Counted from the first letter of the stretch, positions 34,992 through 42,905 are shown. The stretch is DNA of 44,189 nt from an uncultured Clostridium sp. (GCA_948468505.1 CAOKJE010000007.1:1-44189), one strand, 5' to 3'. Notes: generated by a model from the letters alone, not told the origin. Program-made: numbers and translations.

Positions 34992-36903
34992 TTAATTTTC
35001 TAAAATCTTTTGAGCCAAGCTTTTACTAATCCCCTTAACTTGCATCAATTCTTCTTGGCTTGCTTGCCTTATTTTTTCCACACTTCCAAAATGCTTCAAT
35101 AGAGCCTGTTTCTTAGCCTCTCCAATACCGTTAATTTCGTCCAATACTGACTTTGTCATTTGCTTATCTCTTAATTTTCTATGATACGTAATTGCGGTAT
35201 CATGCACCGTATCTTGAAAATTGGTAATAACCTTCATTAAATTGGGCGAAATCTCCAGTTCTCTCCTTTGGTCATCCATTAAGGCTCTTGTTTGGTGCTT
35301 ATCATTCTTTACCATTCCAAACACAGGAATTTTTAGTTTTTTATTATCCTTTTCTTCTTCACTAAAATCTTTTTCCAAGCAGTGTTTTTTTGCCCCGCAC
35401 CTAAAGGTATTACTTATCTGTAGCTCGCTTTCGCTCCCACAGCTAAGGGCATCCCAAAAAACATCATTTACTTTTTGGATGGCATTTTGAACAGCTCTAA
35501 TTTGCGTGATTCCACCATCTGCGAAGATAACGTCTGGTAATTCACCAAAGCCTCCTTTAGGGTCTTCAATTGAATGCTTTAGTCTTCTTACAATTACTTC
35601 TTCCATACATCTTGGGTCATCTTGCCCAAATACCGTTTTTATTTTAAATCTTCTTGATAAATTCTTTTTAATCACGCCGGTCTTGCATGACACACATAGC
35701 AGCTACGGTGTATTCTCCTGCTAAGTTCGATATGTCGTAGGTTTCGATTTTTCTTGGTAGTTTTTCTAACCCTAAAACCTCTTTTAATTCCATTAAAATT
35801 TCGCCCTTGTCTTTTTCTTTGTTTTCTAAGGTTACTTTTGCATTTTTTTCTGCCATTTCCACAAATCGTAGTTTTTCTCCTTTTTTAGGAGTTTTGATTT
35901 CCACTTTTTTTCCTAAGCTTGTGGATAACCATTTTTCAATTGCTTGTTTATCTTCCATTTCTTCTTTTATCATAATTTTGTTTGGAATGTTTGGATTGTC
36001 TAAATAATATTGCTTGATAAATCCAGATAATATTTCCTTGTTTTCCATGTCTTTTAGGTCTTGGTAAAAATAATGCTCTCTACCTATCATTTTGCTTCCT
36101 CTTACAAAAAAGATTTCGATACAAACTTCTAAGTTTGATTTGGCAATTCCTATTACATCAATGTTATTTTCAAATACATTCGATATTTTTTGCTTGGTTG
36201 AAACTCTTTCGATGGCTTGTATTTTGTCTCTTACATAGGCTGCTTTTTCAAAGTCTAGCCTTCTAGATGCTTCCTCCATTTGCGTTTCTAATTCTTTGAT
36301 TATTTTGTCTGTTTTTCCTTCTAGTAAATCCATAATTTCGTCAATTTGCTTACGGTATTCTTCTTTTGAAACATATTTCATACAAGGGGCTAAACATTTT
36401 CCGATATGATAGTTTAAGCAGGCCCTGGGTCTTTCTTTTAAGGTTTTGCATTGACGAATTTTATATTTTTCCTTAATAAAGTTTACCATTTCCTTAGCAG
36501 CACCTGGGTTTGCATAAGGGCCAAAATATTTAGAGCCATCTTTTACAAGTCTTCTTGTGATGGATACTCCTGGATAATCTTGATGTAAGTCTATTTTGAT
36601 ATAGGGATACGTTTTGTCGTCTTTTAATAAGACATTAAATTTTGGCCTGTGTTTTTTTATCAAATTACATTCCAAAATTAATGCCTCTGCTTCATTATCT
36701 ACTACAATATATTCAAAATGGTCAATTAAACTGACCATTTTTTCTATTCTTGCTGTTTTATCGGTTTTTCTAAAATATGACCTAACTCTATTTTTTAAGG
36801 AAATTGCTTTTCCTACGTATATGATGTTATCTTCTTTATCCTTCATAACATAGACGCCTGGTCGATTCGGTAGCTTTTTTAGTTCCTCTTCAATATTAAA
36901 CAT
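34992..36903 (-). CDS. uvrC: Excinuclease ABC subunit C, read through one +1 frameshift
   Basis: UvrC makes both incisions in nucleotide excision repair. The GIY-YIG domain is at the start (RPGVYVMKDKEDNIIYVGKA), and the Cys-rich and UVR segments follow. The RNase-H-like 5' nuclease domain begins at ETYDISNLAGEYTVAAMCVM and is then cut by an in-frame CGG at 35677-35679. Skipping C gives VMQDGVIKKNLSRRFKIKT, and the frame continues through the HhH2 repeats (INGIGEAKKQALLKHFG, VKGISKSLAQKI). The corrected length is 636 residues. The 0-frame product would end three residues past the site and lose most of the second nuclease. It follows hpt by 25 bases in one operon. Confidence 0.95.
35677..35679 (-). 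other. CGG +1 frameshift site in uvrC
   Basis: GAC-CGG-C: skipping C gives GGC and restores VMQD-G-VIKKNLS. Confidence 0.92.
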
Positions 36904-36928
36904 TGTTTTTATGCTTCCCTTTTCTTTT

Positions 36929-37444
36929 TTAGTTTTCTATATAGCCAATGTATGGCAAATTTCTGTATTTTTCGTTGTAGTCTAAGCCATATCCTACAAC
37001 AAATTTGTCTTCAATGGCAAAGCCAATATAGTCTACGTTTAATTCCATAACTCTTCTAGATGGTTTGGATAACATGGTTGCAATTTTTACACTGTTAGGA
37101 TTTTTTTGCTTTAGGTATTCAGCTACATAGGTTAGGGTTCTTCCTGTGTCGATTATGTCTTCTACAATAATTACATCTTTTCCTTCTATTCCATCTCTTA
37201 TGTCTTTGTTAATTTTAACATTTCCTGAACTTTCGGTTCCTACATAGCTAGATACGTCCATAAAGTCAAGCTGCACACTATTTTTTACGTGTTTTGCAAG
37301 TTCTGCCATAAACATAACAGAGCCTTTTAAAATTCCTACAAATACAAGCTCTTTTCCTTCGTAGTCTTTGCTTATTTGTTTTCCCATTTCTTCGATTCTT
37401 TTTTCTAGTTTTGCTTTGTTTATTAATATGTTGATTTCGTGCAT
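36929..37444 (-). CDS. hpt: Hypoxanthine phosphoribosyltransferase
   Basis: A 171-residue purine salvage enzyme that makes IMP or GMP from the base and PRPP. The PRPP loop is VIIVEDIIDTGRTLTYV (about residues 92-108), ELVFVGILKGSVMFMAEL and GFAIEDKFVVGYGLDYNEKYRNL are further family motifs. It is the first gene of the operon with uvrC. No in-frame CGG is present. Confidence 0.95.
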   Translation of the reverse strand: MHEINILINKAKLEKRIEEMGKQISKDYEGKELVFVGILKGSVMFMAELAKHVKNSVQLDFMDVSSYVGTESSGNVKINKDIRDGIEGKDVIIVEDIIDTGRTLTYVAEYLKQKNPNSVKIATMLSKPSRRVMELNVDYIGFAIEDKFVVGYGLDYNEKYRNLPYIGYIEN

Positions 37445-37535
37445 GTTTGTTCCCCTTTTCTCTTTTTCTTGATTATACTAGATATTAGAAAAGTTTTCAA
37501 TGCTTTTTATGATTTATGTTTTGATTTTTTACTAT

Positions 37536-37564
37536 TTGACTTTTTTATGTTAATTGTATATAAT
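37536..37564 (+). promoter_or_regulatory. Strong promoter of the 37612-38025 gene
   Basis: TTGACT and TATAAT with a 17-base spacer, closely resembling the promoter at 4176-4204, including ATGTTAAT in the spacer. Confidence 0.7.
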
Positions 37565-37611
37565 AGGGCTGTTTCAATTAAAACTTTTATATAGAAAAGG
37601 AGATATGCAGC

Positions 37612-38025
37612 ATGCGGAAGGAACAAAATATTATAGAAACTTTAGATAAAATTTCTATAATAAAAAAAGAACTTGATGGAATAACTGCATTGAGAAATGA
37701 AGCTTTTAAGGTATTTGAGGATTTCCATACTTGTACACTACCGATTCCTAAGATGTTAGAAATACGAGACACATATTGGAAACCACTCTATAATTGGAAC
37801 TTCCTTAATACCTATTCTGGCTATATAGAATTGCAGTCTTGGAGCAAGATACATTCGACCTTTGATTTGCTTTATAGTGGAAAAATTAATCGGTCTGACT
37901 TTTCTTTTGCTCTTACTAGTTCCCGTTTAGGGGTTGAAAGATACATCCAAAGTTTAAAGGCTCTGCTATCTGCAGAGCAGGAATATTTCTATCATCTAAT
38001 TTTTATTCATTTACTATCTTCTTGA
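37612..38025 (+). CDS. Unrecognised 137-residue protein with sense CGG codons
   Basis: No family was recognised. The protein is helical (IETLDKISIIKKELDG; RYIQSLKALLSAEQEYFYHL), without membrane segments. AAAGGAG lies 9 bases before the ATG. Codon 2 (37615-37617) and codon 94 (37891-37893) are in-frame CGG. With a +1 shift at codon 2 the product would end after seven residues (MGRNKIL), so CGG must be read as a sense codon for this gene to work. It is a lone gene with its own promoter between hpt and a convergent enzyme gene, consistent with recent arrival. Confidence 0.6.
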   Translation: MRKEQNIIETLDKISIIKKELDGITALRNEAFKVFEDFHTCTLPIPKMLEIRDTYWKPLYNWNFLNTYSGYIELQSWSKIHSTFDLLYSGKINRSDFSFALTSSRLGVERYIQSLKALLSAEQEYFYHLIFIHLLSS

Positions 38026-38760
38026 AAGTTTGTCATACTCTTCATTGGCTACAGGTTCACACCATTCATTTTTTGTATTTTCTCCTGGTACTTCAACTGC
38101 TATATGGCTAAACCAACTGTTCTTTTTAGCTCCATGCCAATGTTTTACATTCGCAGGAATAACTACTACATCTCCTACTTTCAGGCTTTGTGCTTCTTTT
38201 CCTTCTTCTTGATACCAACCTTCTCCCTCTACACAAATAAGTATTTGTCCTCCACCATTTGTACTATGATGTATATGCCAGTTATTTCTGCAACTTGGTT
38301 CAAATGTTACATTGGCTAAAAATACTGCTGATTCTCCTGGTTTGGTTAGTGGTTTTAAATAAGAATTTCCTATAAAATATTTGGCAAAGGCTTCGTTAGG
38401 TTCTCCCATTCCAAATGCTCCACCATGTACTTCTTCTATCTTGTCATCTGCGTAAACTTCATTGATTAAACTAAAAGCTCTCCATGCTTTTGGCCATCCA
38501 CTGTAAAATGCCAGTTGAGTGACAATTTCGACTGCTTCTTCTTTGGTGATTCCATGTTCTTTTCCTAATATGAAGTGTGATTTTAGTTGTGGAAATAGTC
38601 CCCCAGCCATTAAAGCTGAAATTGTAATCATGCTTCTATCTCTTAACGATAATTTATCTTCTCTACTCCATACTTCTCCAAATAAGACGTCATCGTTTAA
38701 TTCTGCAAATTTGGGTGCTAATTTTCCTAAATTTTCTCTACCTGCTGTTTGTTTTTTCAT
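38014..38760 (-). CDS. Carboxymuconolactone decarboxylase-like and cupin domain fusion
   Basis: A 248-residue two-domain protein. Residues about 10-105 are an AhpD/carboxymuconolactone decarboxylase-like helical domain (EVWSREDKLSLRDRSMITIS, LKSHFILGKEHGITKEE). Residues about 130-230 are a cupin with metal-binding His residues in NNWHIHHSTNGGGQIL and PANVKHWHGAKKNSW. Such fusions occur in gut Firmicutes and Bacteroidetes, usually annotated as redox or small-molecule enzymes of unknown substrate. It overlaps the convergent 37612 gene by 12 bases at the stops. Confidence 0.85.
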   Translation of the reverse strand: MKKQTAGRENLGKLAPKFAELNDDVLFGEVWSREDKLSLRDRSMITISALMAGGLFPQLKSHFILGKEHGITKEEAVEIVTQLAFYSGWPKAWRAFSLINEVYADDKIEEVHGGAFGMGEPNEAFAKYFIGNSYLKPLTKPGESAVFLANVTFEPSCRNNWHIHHSTNGGGQILICVEGEGWYQEEGKEAQSLKVGDVVVIPANVKHWHGAKKNSWFSHIAVEVPGENTKNEWCEPVANEEYDKLSRR

Positions 38761-38844
38761 TATAATTTTCCTCCCTTTTCACATTTTTACAAAGATATAA
38801 TATCACTAGAACAGATAATTTTTCAAACTATCTGCTACATAAAT

Positions 38845-39003
38845 TTATCTTAAAGTTTTGGTTTCTGCAATGAGTTTGTCAAATTTTCCTTGTTCTTCTT
38901 CAAATAAATCTCTCCAATCTATACTTATTTCATCTTTTTTATCTTCTTTTGTTTTAAAAACTATTGTTTGTATTTTATGATATAAAAATTGATATGTCAA
39001 CAA
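38845..39003 (-). pseudogene. Possible gene remnant
   Basis: On the reverse strand a 52-codon open stretch ends with SIDWRDLFEEEQGKFDKLIAE followed by TKTLR, which has protein-like composition, but it has only TTG as a possible start and no binding site. It may be the C-terminal end of a decayed gene. Nothing else is visible between 38761 and 39116. Confidence 0.25.
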
Positions 39004-39116
39004 TTTCGAAAAAATTTATATAACATATTTTCTACTTAAATTTTTTCTTTCCTTGCTAATATCTTTCTTATTTCTATCATAATTAGGAAAATTGCCTATT
39101 GTCAATTACCAAAAAA

Positions 39117-39153
39117 TCGCCAAGTATCTTCTAGTATAACGAAGATTTAGCGA
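39117..39153 (-). terminator. Terminator after the XRE regulator gene
   Basis: TCGC...ATCTTC and GAAGAT...GCGA arms; on the reverse strand a TTTTTT run follows. The outer AAAAA/TTTTT pairing makes it bidirectional. Confidence 0.65.
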
Positions 39154-39158
39154 CCTTT

Positions 39159-39485
39159 TTATTGTTTATTAAAATACATAATCAAATATTCTATTGTTCT
39201 TTTATCCTCTTTGGATAACTTTTCATAACCTGCTAAAGAATATTCTAGCTTTTTGTTTTTCTTGGCTAGTAAATGTTCACTAAAAATTTGATCTAGTGTT
39301 ACTCCAAACAAATTGCAAATACGAATTAATACTTCATAAGATGGTTTTGCTCTGTCTTGCTCAATATCACTAATATATCTTACTGATACCTCTATTTTTT
39401 CTGCTAGTTTTTCTTGTGTATATCCATTACTTTTTCTAATTTGCTGTAGATTTGCCCCGATTTTGATTGTGCTTACTTTTCTCAT
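39159..39485 (-). CDS. XRE-family helix-turn-helix regulator
   Basis: A 108-residue protein with a Cro/CI-type HTH at residues about 10-65: IGANLQQIRKSNGYTQEKLA, EKIEVSVRYISDIEQDRAKP, SYEVLIRICNLFGVTLDQIF. The C-terminal tail is short and helical. It precedes the XRE-terminator and follows a 46-residue gene on the same strand, which may be its partner. The target is unknown. Confidence 0.88.
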   Translation of the reverse strand: MRKVSTIKIGANLQQIRKSNGYTQEKLAEKIEVSVRYISDIEQDRAKPSYEVLIRICNLFGVTLDQIFSEHLLAKKNKKLEYSLAGYEKLSKEDKRTIEYLIMYFNKQ

Positions 39486-39575
39486 TTCCTACCACCTATC
39501 TTACTTTTTGTTTATCTTATCAAATTTTGTACTTAGGATAAATGAGTTGTATTCGTTTTTTGTAGTATTTTATTT

Positions 39576-39716
39576 CTATATGTCCTTAACATACTTTTCT
39601 AATAAGCTATCTAATTTTTCTTTTTGTTCTCGTATTTTTATGGCACTTTCCTTTTGGTTTATCATACTTTCTAACTTTTTTAATTCTTTTTCTATCTGTT
39701 CTTTCAATTCTTCCAT
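39576..39716 (-). CDS. Small coiled-coil protein, 46 residues
   Basis: A short gene starting at the ATG at 39716 with GGGAGGAGAG 5 bases upstream, ending at TAG 39576-39578. The product MEELKEQIEKELKKLESMIN and onward to KYVKDI is highly charged and forms continuous heptads, so a coiled coil is likely. Function is unknown. It lies about 90 bases upstream of the XRE regulator on the same strand. Confidence 0.6.
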   Translation of the reverse strand: MEELKEQIEKELKKLESMINQKESAIKIREQKEKLDSLLEKYVKDI

Positions 39717-39840
39717 TTCAATCTCTCCTCCCTTTTCCTTATCTTTTGTTATTTTTTTATTTTTTATTCTTTTATATCTCTTTTTGTTCCATATGTCAAG
39801 TTTGTTGTATTAATAAATTTATGATTTTCTCGAATAAAAC

Positions 39841-39869
39841 TTGACAAATTTACAAATACTGTGTAAAAT
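39841..39869 (+). promoter_or_regulatory. Promoter of the aspS T-box transcript
   Basis: TTGACA (39841-39846) and TAAAAT (39864-39869) with a 17-base spacer. Confidence 0.75.
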
Positions 39870-39893
39870 AGTTATCAAAACAAAAAAATTTTT

Positions 39894-40099
39894 TACGCTT
39901 GTACAATGAAAGCTTTTAGAAGTCACTTAAAAAGAGAATAAGGGTCAACGGCTGGAAGCCCTTTAAGGTCAACCTAAAATAAGCGAAACACATTGGAGTA
40001 ATTTTTAAAATTAAGGTGGAAAATCTTTAAGATTTTCAAGTTGGGTGGTACCGCGGAAAAGATTATTTCGTCCCTGCAGTTTAGCAGTGGACGTTTTTT
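39894..40099 (+). ncRNA. T-box leader controlling aspS
   Basis: A T-box riboswitch. Stem I closes with ACGCTT and AAGCG; the distal loop region contains AAGAGA, GGGT and GGCTGGAAGCCC-like elements. The conserved T-box GGGTGGTACCGCGG is at 40043-40056, and it presents the NCCA-binding bulge. The terminator is CGTCC-CTGC...GCAG-GGACG (40069-40093) followed by TTTTTT. Uncharged tRNA binding would favour the antiterminator and read-through into aspS. I could not fix the specifier codon. A candidate is AAC at 39971-39973, which would point to tRNA-Asn and not tRNA-Asp, as seen for some non-discriminating AspRS genes; this is tentative. Confidence 0.9.
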
Positions 40100-40109
40100 G
40101 TATTTAAAA

Positions 40110-40140
40110 AGGGATTTGAGGGACGTTCCTTGAAATCCCT
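40110..40140 (+). repeat. REP-like repeat, copy 4
   Basis: AGGGATTTGAGGGACGTTCC followed by TTGAAATCCCT, the same family as 921-964, sitting between the T-box terminator and the aspS start. Confidence 0.8.
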
Positions 40141-40163
40141 CTTAAGGAAAGGAATGATATAAA

Positions 40164-41912
40164 ATGAAAGAATACCGAACTTGTACTTGTCATGAAATTA
40201 GTCTTAAGGAGGTCGGCAAAAAAGTTAAGATTGCTGGTTTTGTTCAAACCATTCGTGATTTTGGTGGACTTGTATTTTTAGATATTCGTGATATGTATGG
40301 CATTACACAAGTTGTTACTTCTGGAAAAGAAGAAGATGTTGACTTTGCTTCTCATATCCCCTTAGAATCTTCTGTTTCTGTATATGGAGAAGTAAAAAAA
40401 AGAGACCCTGAAACTATTAACGAAAAATTGAAAACTGGTTTAGTAGAAATTCGAATAGAAAGCCTTGAAATTTTAGGAAGAAGAACCAAAAACTTGCCTT
40501 TTGAAATCAATTCAAGTCAAGAAGTTAGAGAAGATTTACGTCTTCAATATCGCTTTTTGGATTTAAGAAATGACAAATTAAAAAATAACTTATTATTAAG
40601 GGCTAAAGTTCTCCAGTTTTTAAGAACACAGATGATAGAACAAGGATTTTTAGAGGTGCAGACTCCCATTTTAACTAGTTCTTCTCCTGAAGGCGCTAGG
40701 GATTACTTAGTACCAAGCAGATTACATGCTGGCAAATTTTATGCACTACCACAAGCACCACAGCAATTTAAACAGCTACTAATGGTTTCTGGAATTGACA
40801 AATATTTTCAAATTGCACCTTGTTTCCGTGACGAAGATGCCAGAAGCGATAGAGCTCCTGGAGAGTTTTATCAATTAGATATGGAAATGGCATATGCCAC
40901 TCAAGAAGATGTTTTTCATGTAATTGAACCTGTAATACACAAAACCTTCCAAGAATTTTCGAATAAAAAAATTGCAAACTATCCATTCCCAAGAATTTCT
41001 TACCAAGAAGCTATGCTAAAATATGGAACCGACAAACCAGACCTAAGAAACCCTCTTACCATCATAGACTTAAGTGAATTTTTTAGTCGTTGTACCTTTA
41101 AGCCTTTTATTGGCAAAACCGTTCGAGCTATTTGCATAAAAGGTCACTTATCTAAAGGATTCCATGAAAAATTATTACAACATGCTATAAAGCTTGGCAT
41201 GCCTGGACTTGGTTATTTAGAAGTACAAGAAGATTTAAGCTTTAAAGGACCAATTGATAAATTTATTCCCGATAATTTAAAGCCCGAATTATTAAAATTG
41301 GCTAATTTACAAAAAGATGACACACTTTTCTTAATTGCAGACAACCAAAAAAGAGCAACTGAACTTTCTGGGCAAATCAGAGAAGAACTGGGGAAACGAT
41401 TAAACTTAATTGATACTAATGTTTTTGCCTTTGCTTGGATTGTAGATTTTCCTATGTTTGAAGAAGACGAGCAAGGAAATTTAGCCTTTAGCCATAATCC
41501 ATTCTCTATGCCACAAGGCGGATTAGATGATTTAACTACTAAAAATCCCTTGGAAATTTTAGCCTATCAATATGATTTAGTTGTAAATGGTATCGAGCTT
41601 TCCTCTGGCGCTGTTCGAAATCATGATATTGAAATTATGCTAAAAGCCTTTACCATGGCTGGTTATACAGAAGAAGAGGTAAAATCAAAATTCGGTGCTT
41701 TATATACCGCCTTTCAATTCGGCGCCCCTCCACATGCTGGTATTGCACCTGGTATTGATCGAATGCTTATGCTTTTAACCGATGCAGATACTATAAGAGA
41801 AGTGATTGCCTTTCCTCTTAATAGTAAAGCTCAAGATTTGATGATGGGTGCTCCTAGCAAGGTTAGTCGAGCACAATTACGAGATATCCATATCAATCTT
41901 AATTTGAAATAA
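40164..41912 (+). CDS. aspS: Aspartyl-tRNA synthetase
   Basis: A 582-residue bacterial-type class II synthetase. The OB-fold anticodon domain is at residues about 1-105 (VKIAGFVQTIRDFGGLVFLDI), motif 2 is YFQIAPCFRDEDARSDRAPG (about 215-234), a GAD insert follows, and motif 3 reads GIAPGIDRMLMLL near residue 535. Length fits the bacterial family. It has no GatCAB genes beside it. AAGGAAAGG lies upstream of the ATG. All NNC|GGN glycine codons are intact (GTC|GGC, TTC|GGT, TTC|GGC) and no in-frame CGG occurs in 582 codons, which contrasts with gltX. Confidence 0.97.
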   Translation: MKEYRTCTCHEISLKEVGKKVKIAGFVQTIRDFGGLVFLDIRDMYGITQVVTSGKEEDVDFASHIPLESSVSVYGEVKKRDPETINEKLKTGLVEIRIESLEILGRRTKNLPFEINSSQEVREDLRLQYRFLDLRNDKLKNNLLLRAKVLQFLRTQMIEQGFLEVQTPILTSSSPEGARDYLVPSRLHAGKFYALPQAPQQFKQLLMVSGIDKYFQIAPCFRDEDARSDRAPGEFYQLDMEMAYATQEDVFHVIEPVIHKTFQEFSNKKIANYPFPRISYQEAMLKYGTDKPDLRNPLTIIDLSEFFSRCTFKPFIGKTVRAICIKGHLSKGFHEKLLQHAIKLGMPGLGYLEVQEDLSFKGPIDKFIPDNLKPELLKLANLQKDDTLFLIADNQKRATELSGQIREELGKRLNLIDTNVFAFAWIVDFPMFEEDEQGNLAFSHNPFSMPQGGLDDLTTKNPLEILAYQYDLVVNGIELSSGAVRNHDIEIMLKAFTMAGYTEEEVKSKFGALYTAFQFGAPPHAGIAPGIDRMLMLLTDADTIREVIAFPLNSKAQDLMMGAPSKVSRAQLRDIHINLNLK

Positions 41913-41925
41913 ATAACAAAAAATT

Positions 41926-41974
41926 GCCAAAGGTTCTGGATTTTTCTTACCATTTCACTCCGGAAACCCTTGGC
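41926..41974 (+). terminator. Terminator after aspS
   Basis: GCCAAAGGTTCTGGA pairs imperfectly with TCCGGAAACCCTTGGC, followed by GACTTTTTGTC. It lies between convergent genes. Confidence 0.7.
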
Positions 41975-41987
41975 GACTTTTTGTCAT

Positions 41988-42509
41988 TTATTTCTTTTTC
42001 TTATTTTCCTCAAATTCCTCCCAAGAATTGCTAAATGTATGGTTAGCAAACATCTCTTTCAAGCCGGTAATTTGTTTTAGACGAATAATCTCATCAAGCT
42101 CCATTCCTAAATGCTCTGAAATCTCCTTTTCTGTCCAGCCTTTTTCTGTCAATGTTAAGACAATATGTGACATATCGATAATTTGATGGGTCCCTCTTGC
42201 ACGGTTATGTCTAATTGTACTTGCCATACGGTTTTCTAAATCTTTATCAATCGTTACAATGGGGATTTTTTCTAAATGAAAGTACTCCTTTGCACAACGG
42301 TAGCGGTGAAATCCGTCAACTACAATATATTTGTCGTTTTCTTTATCATAATAAGTTACAATTGGTTGTGTGTAACCATCCTCTTCAATGGAATGTTTTA
42401 ATAACTTCATTTCTGGTGGCGCAACTTTGTTAGGGTTATAGTCATTCGCAACAACTTTATCAATATCCACCATTTTTACATTTAATACGGGAAATTCTAT
42501 TTTTTTCAT
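41988..42509 (-). CDS. ParB-like nuclease-domain protein (IbrB-like)
   Basis: A 173-residue protein with a ParB/sulfiredoxin-type domain: VVANDYNPNKVAPPEM, then KHSIEEDGYTQPIVTYYD, YIVVDGFHRYRCAKE and NRARGTHQIIDM. The C-terminal part (KGWTEKEISEHLGMELDEII) is a helix-turn-helix. Paired with a DUF3440 PAPS-reductase-like gene it matches the IbrA/IbrB arrangement first described in E. coli as activating surface-protein genes. Here a GNAT-like gene lies between the two. Molecular activity is not established. Confidence 0.82.
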   Translation of the reverse strand: MKKIEFPVLNVKMVDIDKVVANDYNPNKVAPPEMKLLKHSIEEDGYTQPIVTYYDKENDKYIVVDGFHRYRCAKEYFHLEKIPIVTIDKDLENRMASTIRHNRARGTHQIIDMSHIVLTLTEKGWTEKEISEHLGMELDEIIRLKQITGLKEMFANHTFSNSWEEFEENKKKK

Positions 42510-42540
42510 TTCCTTTCGTCCCTTCTTTTCATCTTCCTTC

Positions 42541-42900
42541 TTAACTGTAGATAATGGTAAAATTTTTATAGTCTTGGTTTTTGCTTACCTTAAATCCAGC
42601 TTTTTCGTAAGTATTTAAATAATATCTTGTTACAATACTATAGGTTATTGTATTTTCTTCTTTTACTTTTTCCAGTGTTTTTTCTAAATACTTTTCTTTT
42701 GTTGCATAAATGTTTTTAATCACATTTTTACTAATCGATACAAATGCCATTACCTTATTTTCTTCTAAATACAGATACCACAACTTGTTATCGTCATCAT
42801 AAATCCTGTCATTGGTTTGTTTTTCAATTAATCTTGAACCAAAAATTTTCCCCATATATTGATAAAAATTTTCGCTTTTGTTTGTTACTTTTACTATCAT
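42541..42900 (-). CDS. GNAT-fold acetyltransferase-like protein
   Basis: A 119-residue protein resembling a minimal GNAT domain: WYLYLEENKVMAFVSIS is a likely beta4 strand and VTRYYLNTYEKAGFKVSKNQ fits the C-terminal NxxxxYEKxGF motif. The acetyl-CoA-binding loop is not clearly recognisable, so catalysis is uncertain. It lies 5 bases after the IbrA-like gene and 31 before the IbrB-like gene, so it is part of the same transcript. Confidence 0.6.
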   Translation of the reverse strand: MIVKVTNKSENFYQYMGKIFGSRLIEKQTNDRIYDDDNKLWYLYLEENKVMAFVSISKNVIKNIYATKEKYLEKTLEKVKEENTITYSIVTRYYLNTYEKAGFKVSKNQDYKNFTIIYS

Positions 42901-42905
42901 ATCTT

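Noticed and set aside
3199..35679. CGG simply reassigned to glycine or another amino acid
   Set aside because: Reading CGG as any single three-base codon leaves the downstream frame wrong. Only losing one base restores the family sequence.
3199..35679. An insertion of a variable base between C and CGG (original CCGG) as the explanation
   Set aside because: The alternative, a constant C inserted before GGN, explains every site including GTA-C-GGA, AAA-C-GGA and CTT-C-GGA, and needs no CCGG in the ancestor.
3112..36903. Thirteen broken genes taken as ordinary pseudogenes
   Set aside because: The lesions are all the same kind (one C before GGN), the reading is clean on both sides, and several genes are essential. 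Random decay would also give stops, deletions and other indels.
38761..39116. A complete gene in the intergenic stretch
   Set aside because: Only a 52-codon fragment without a start signal is visible.
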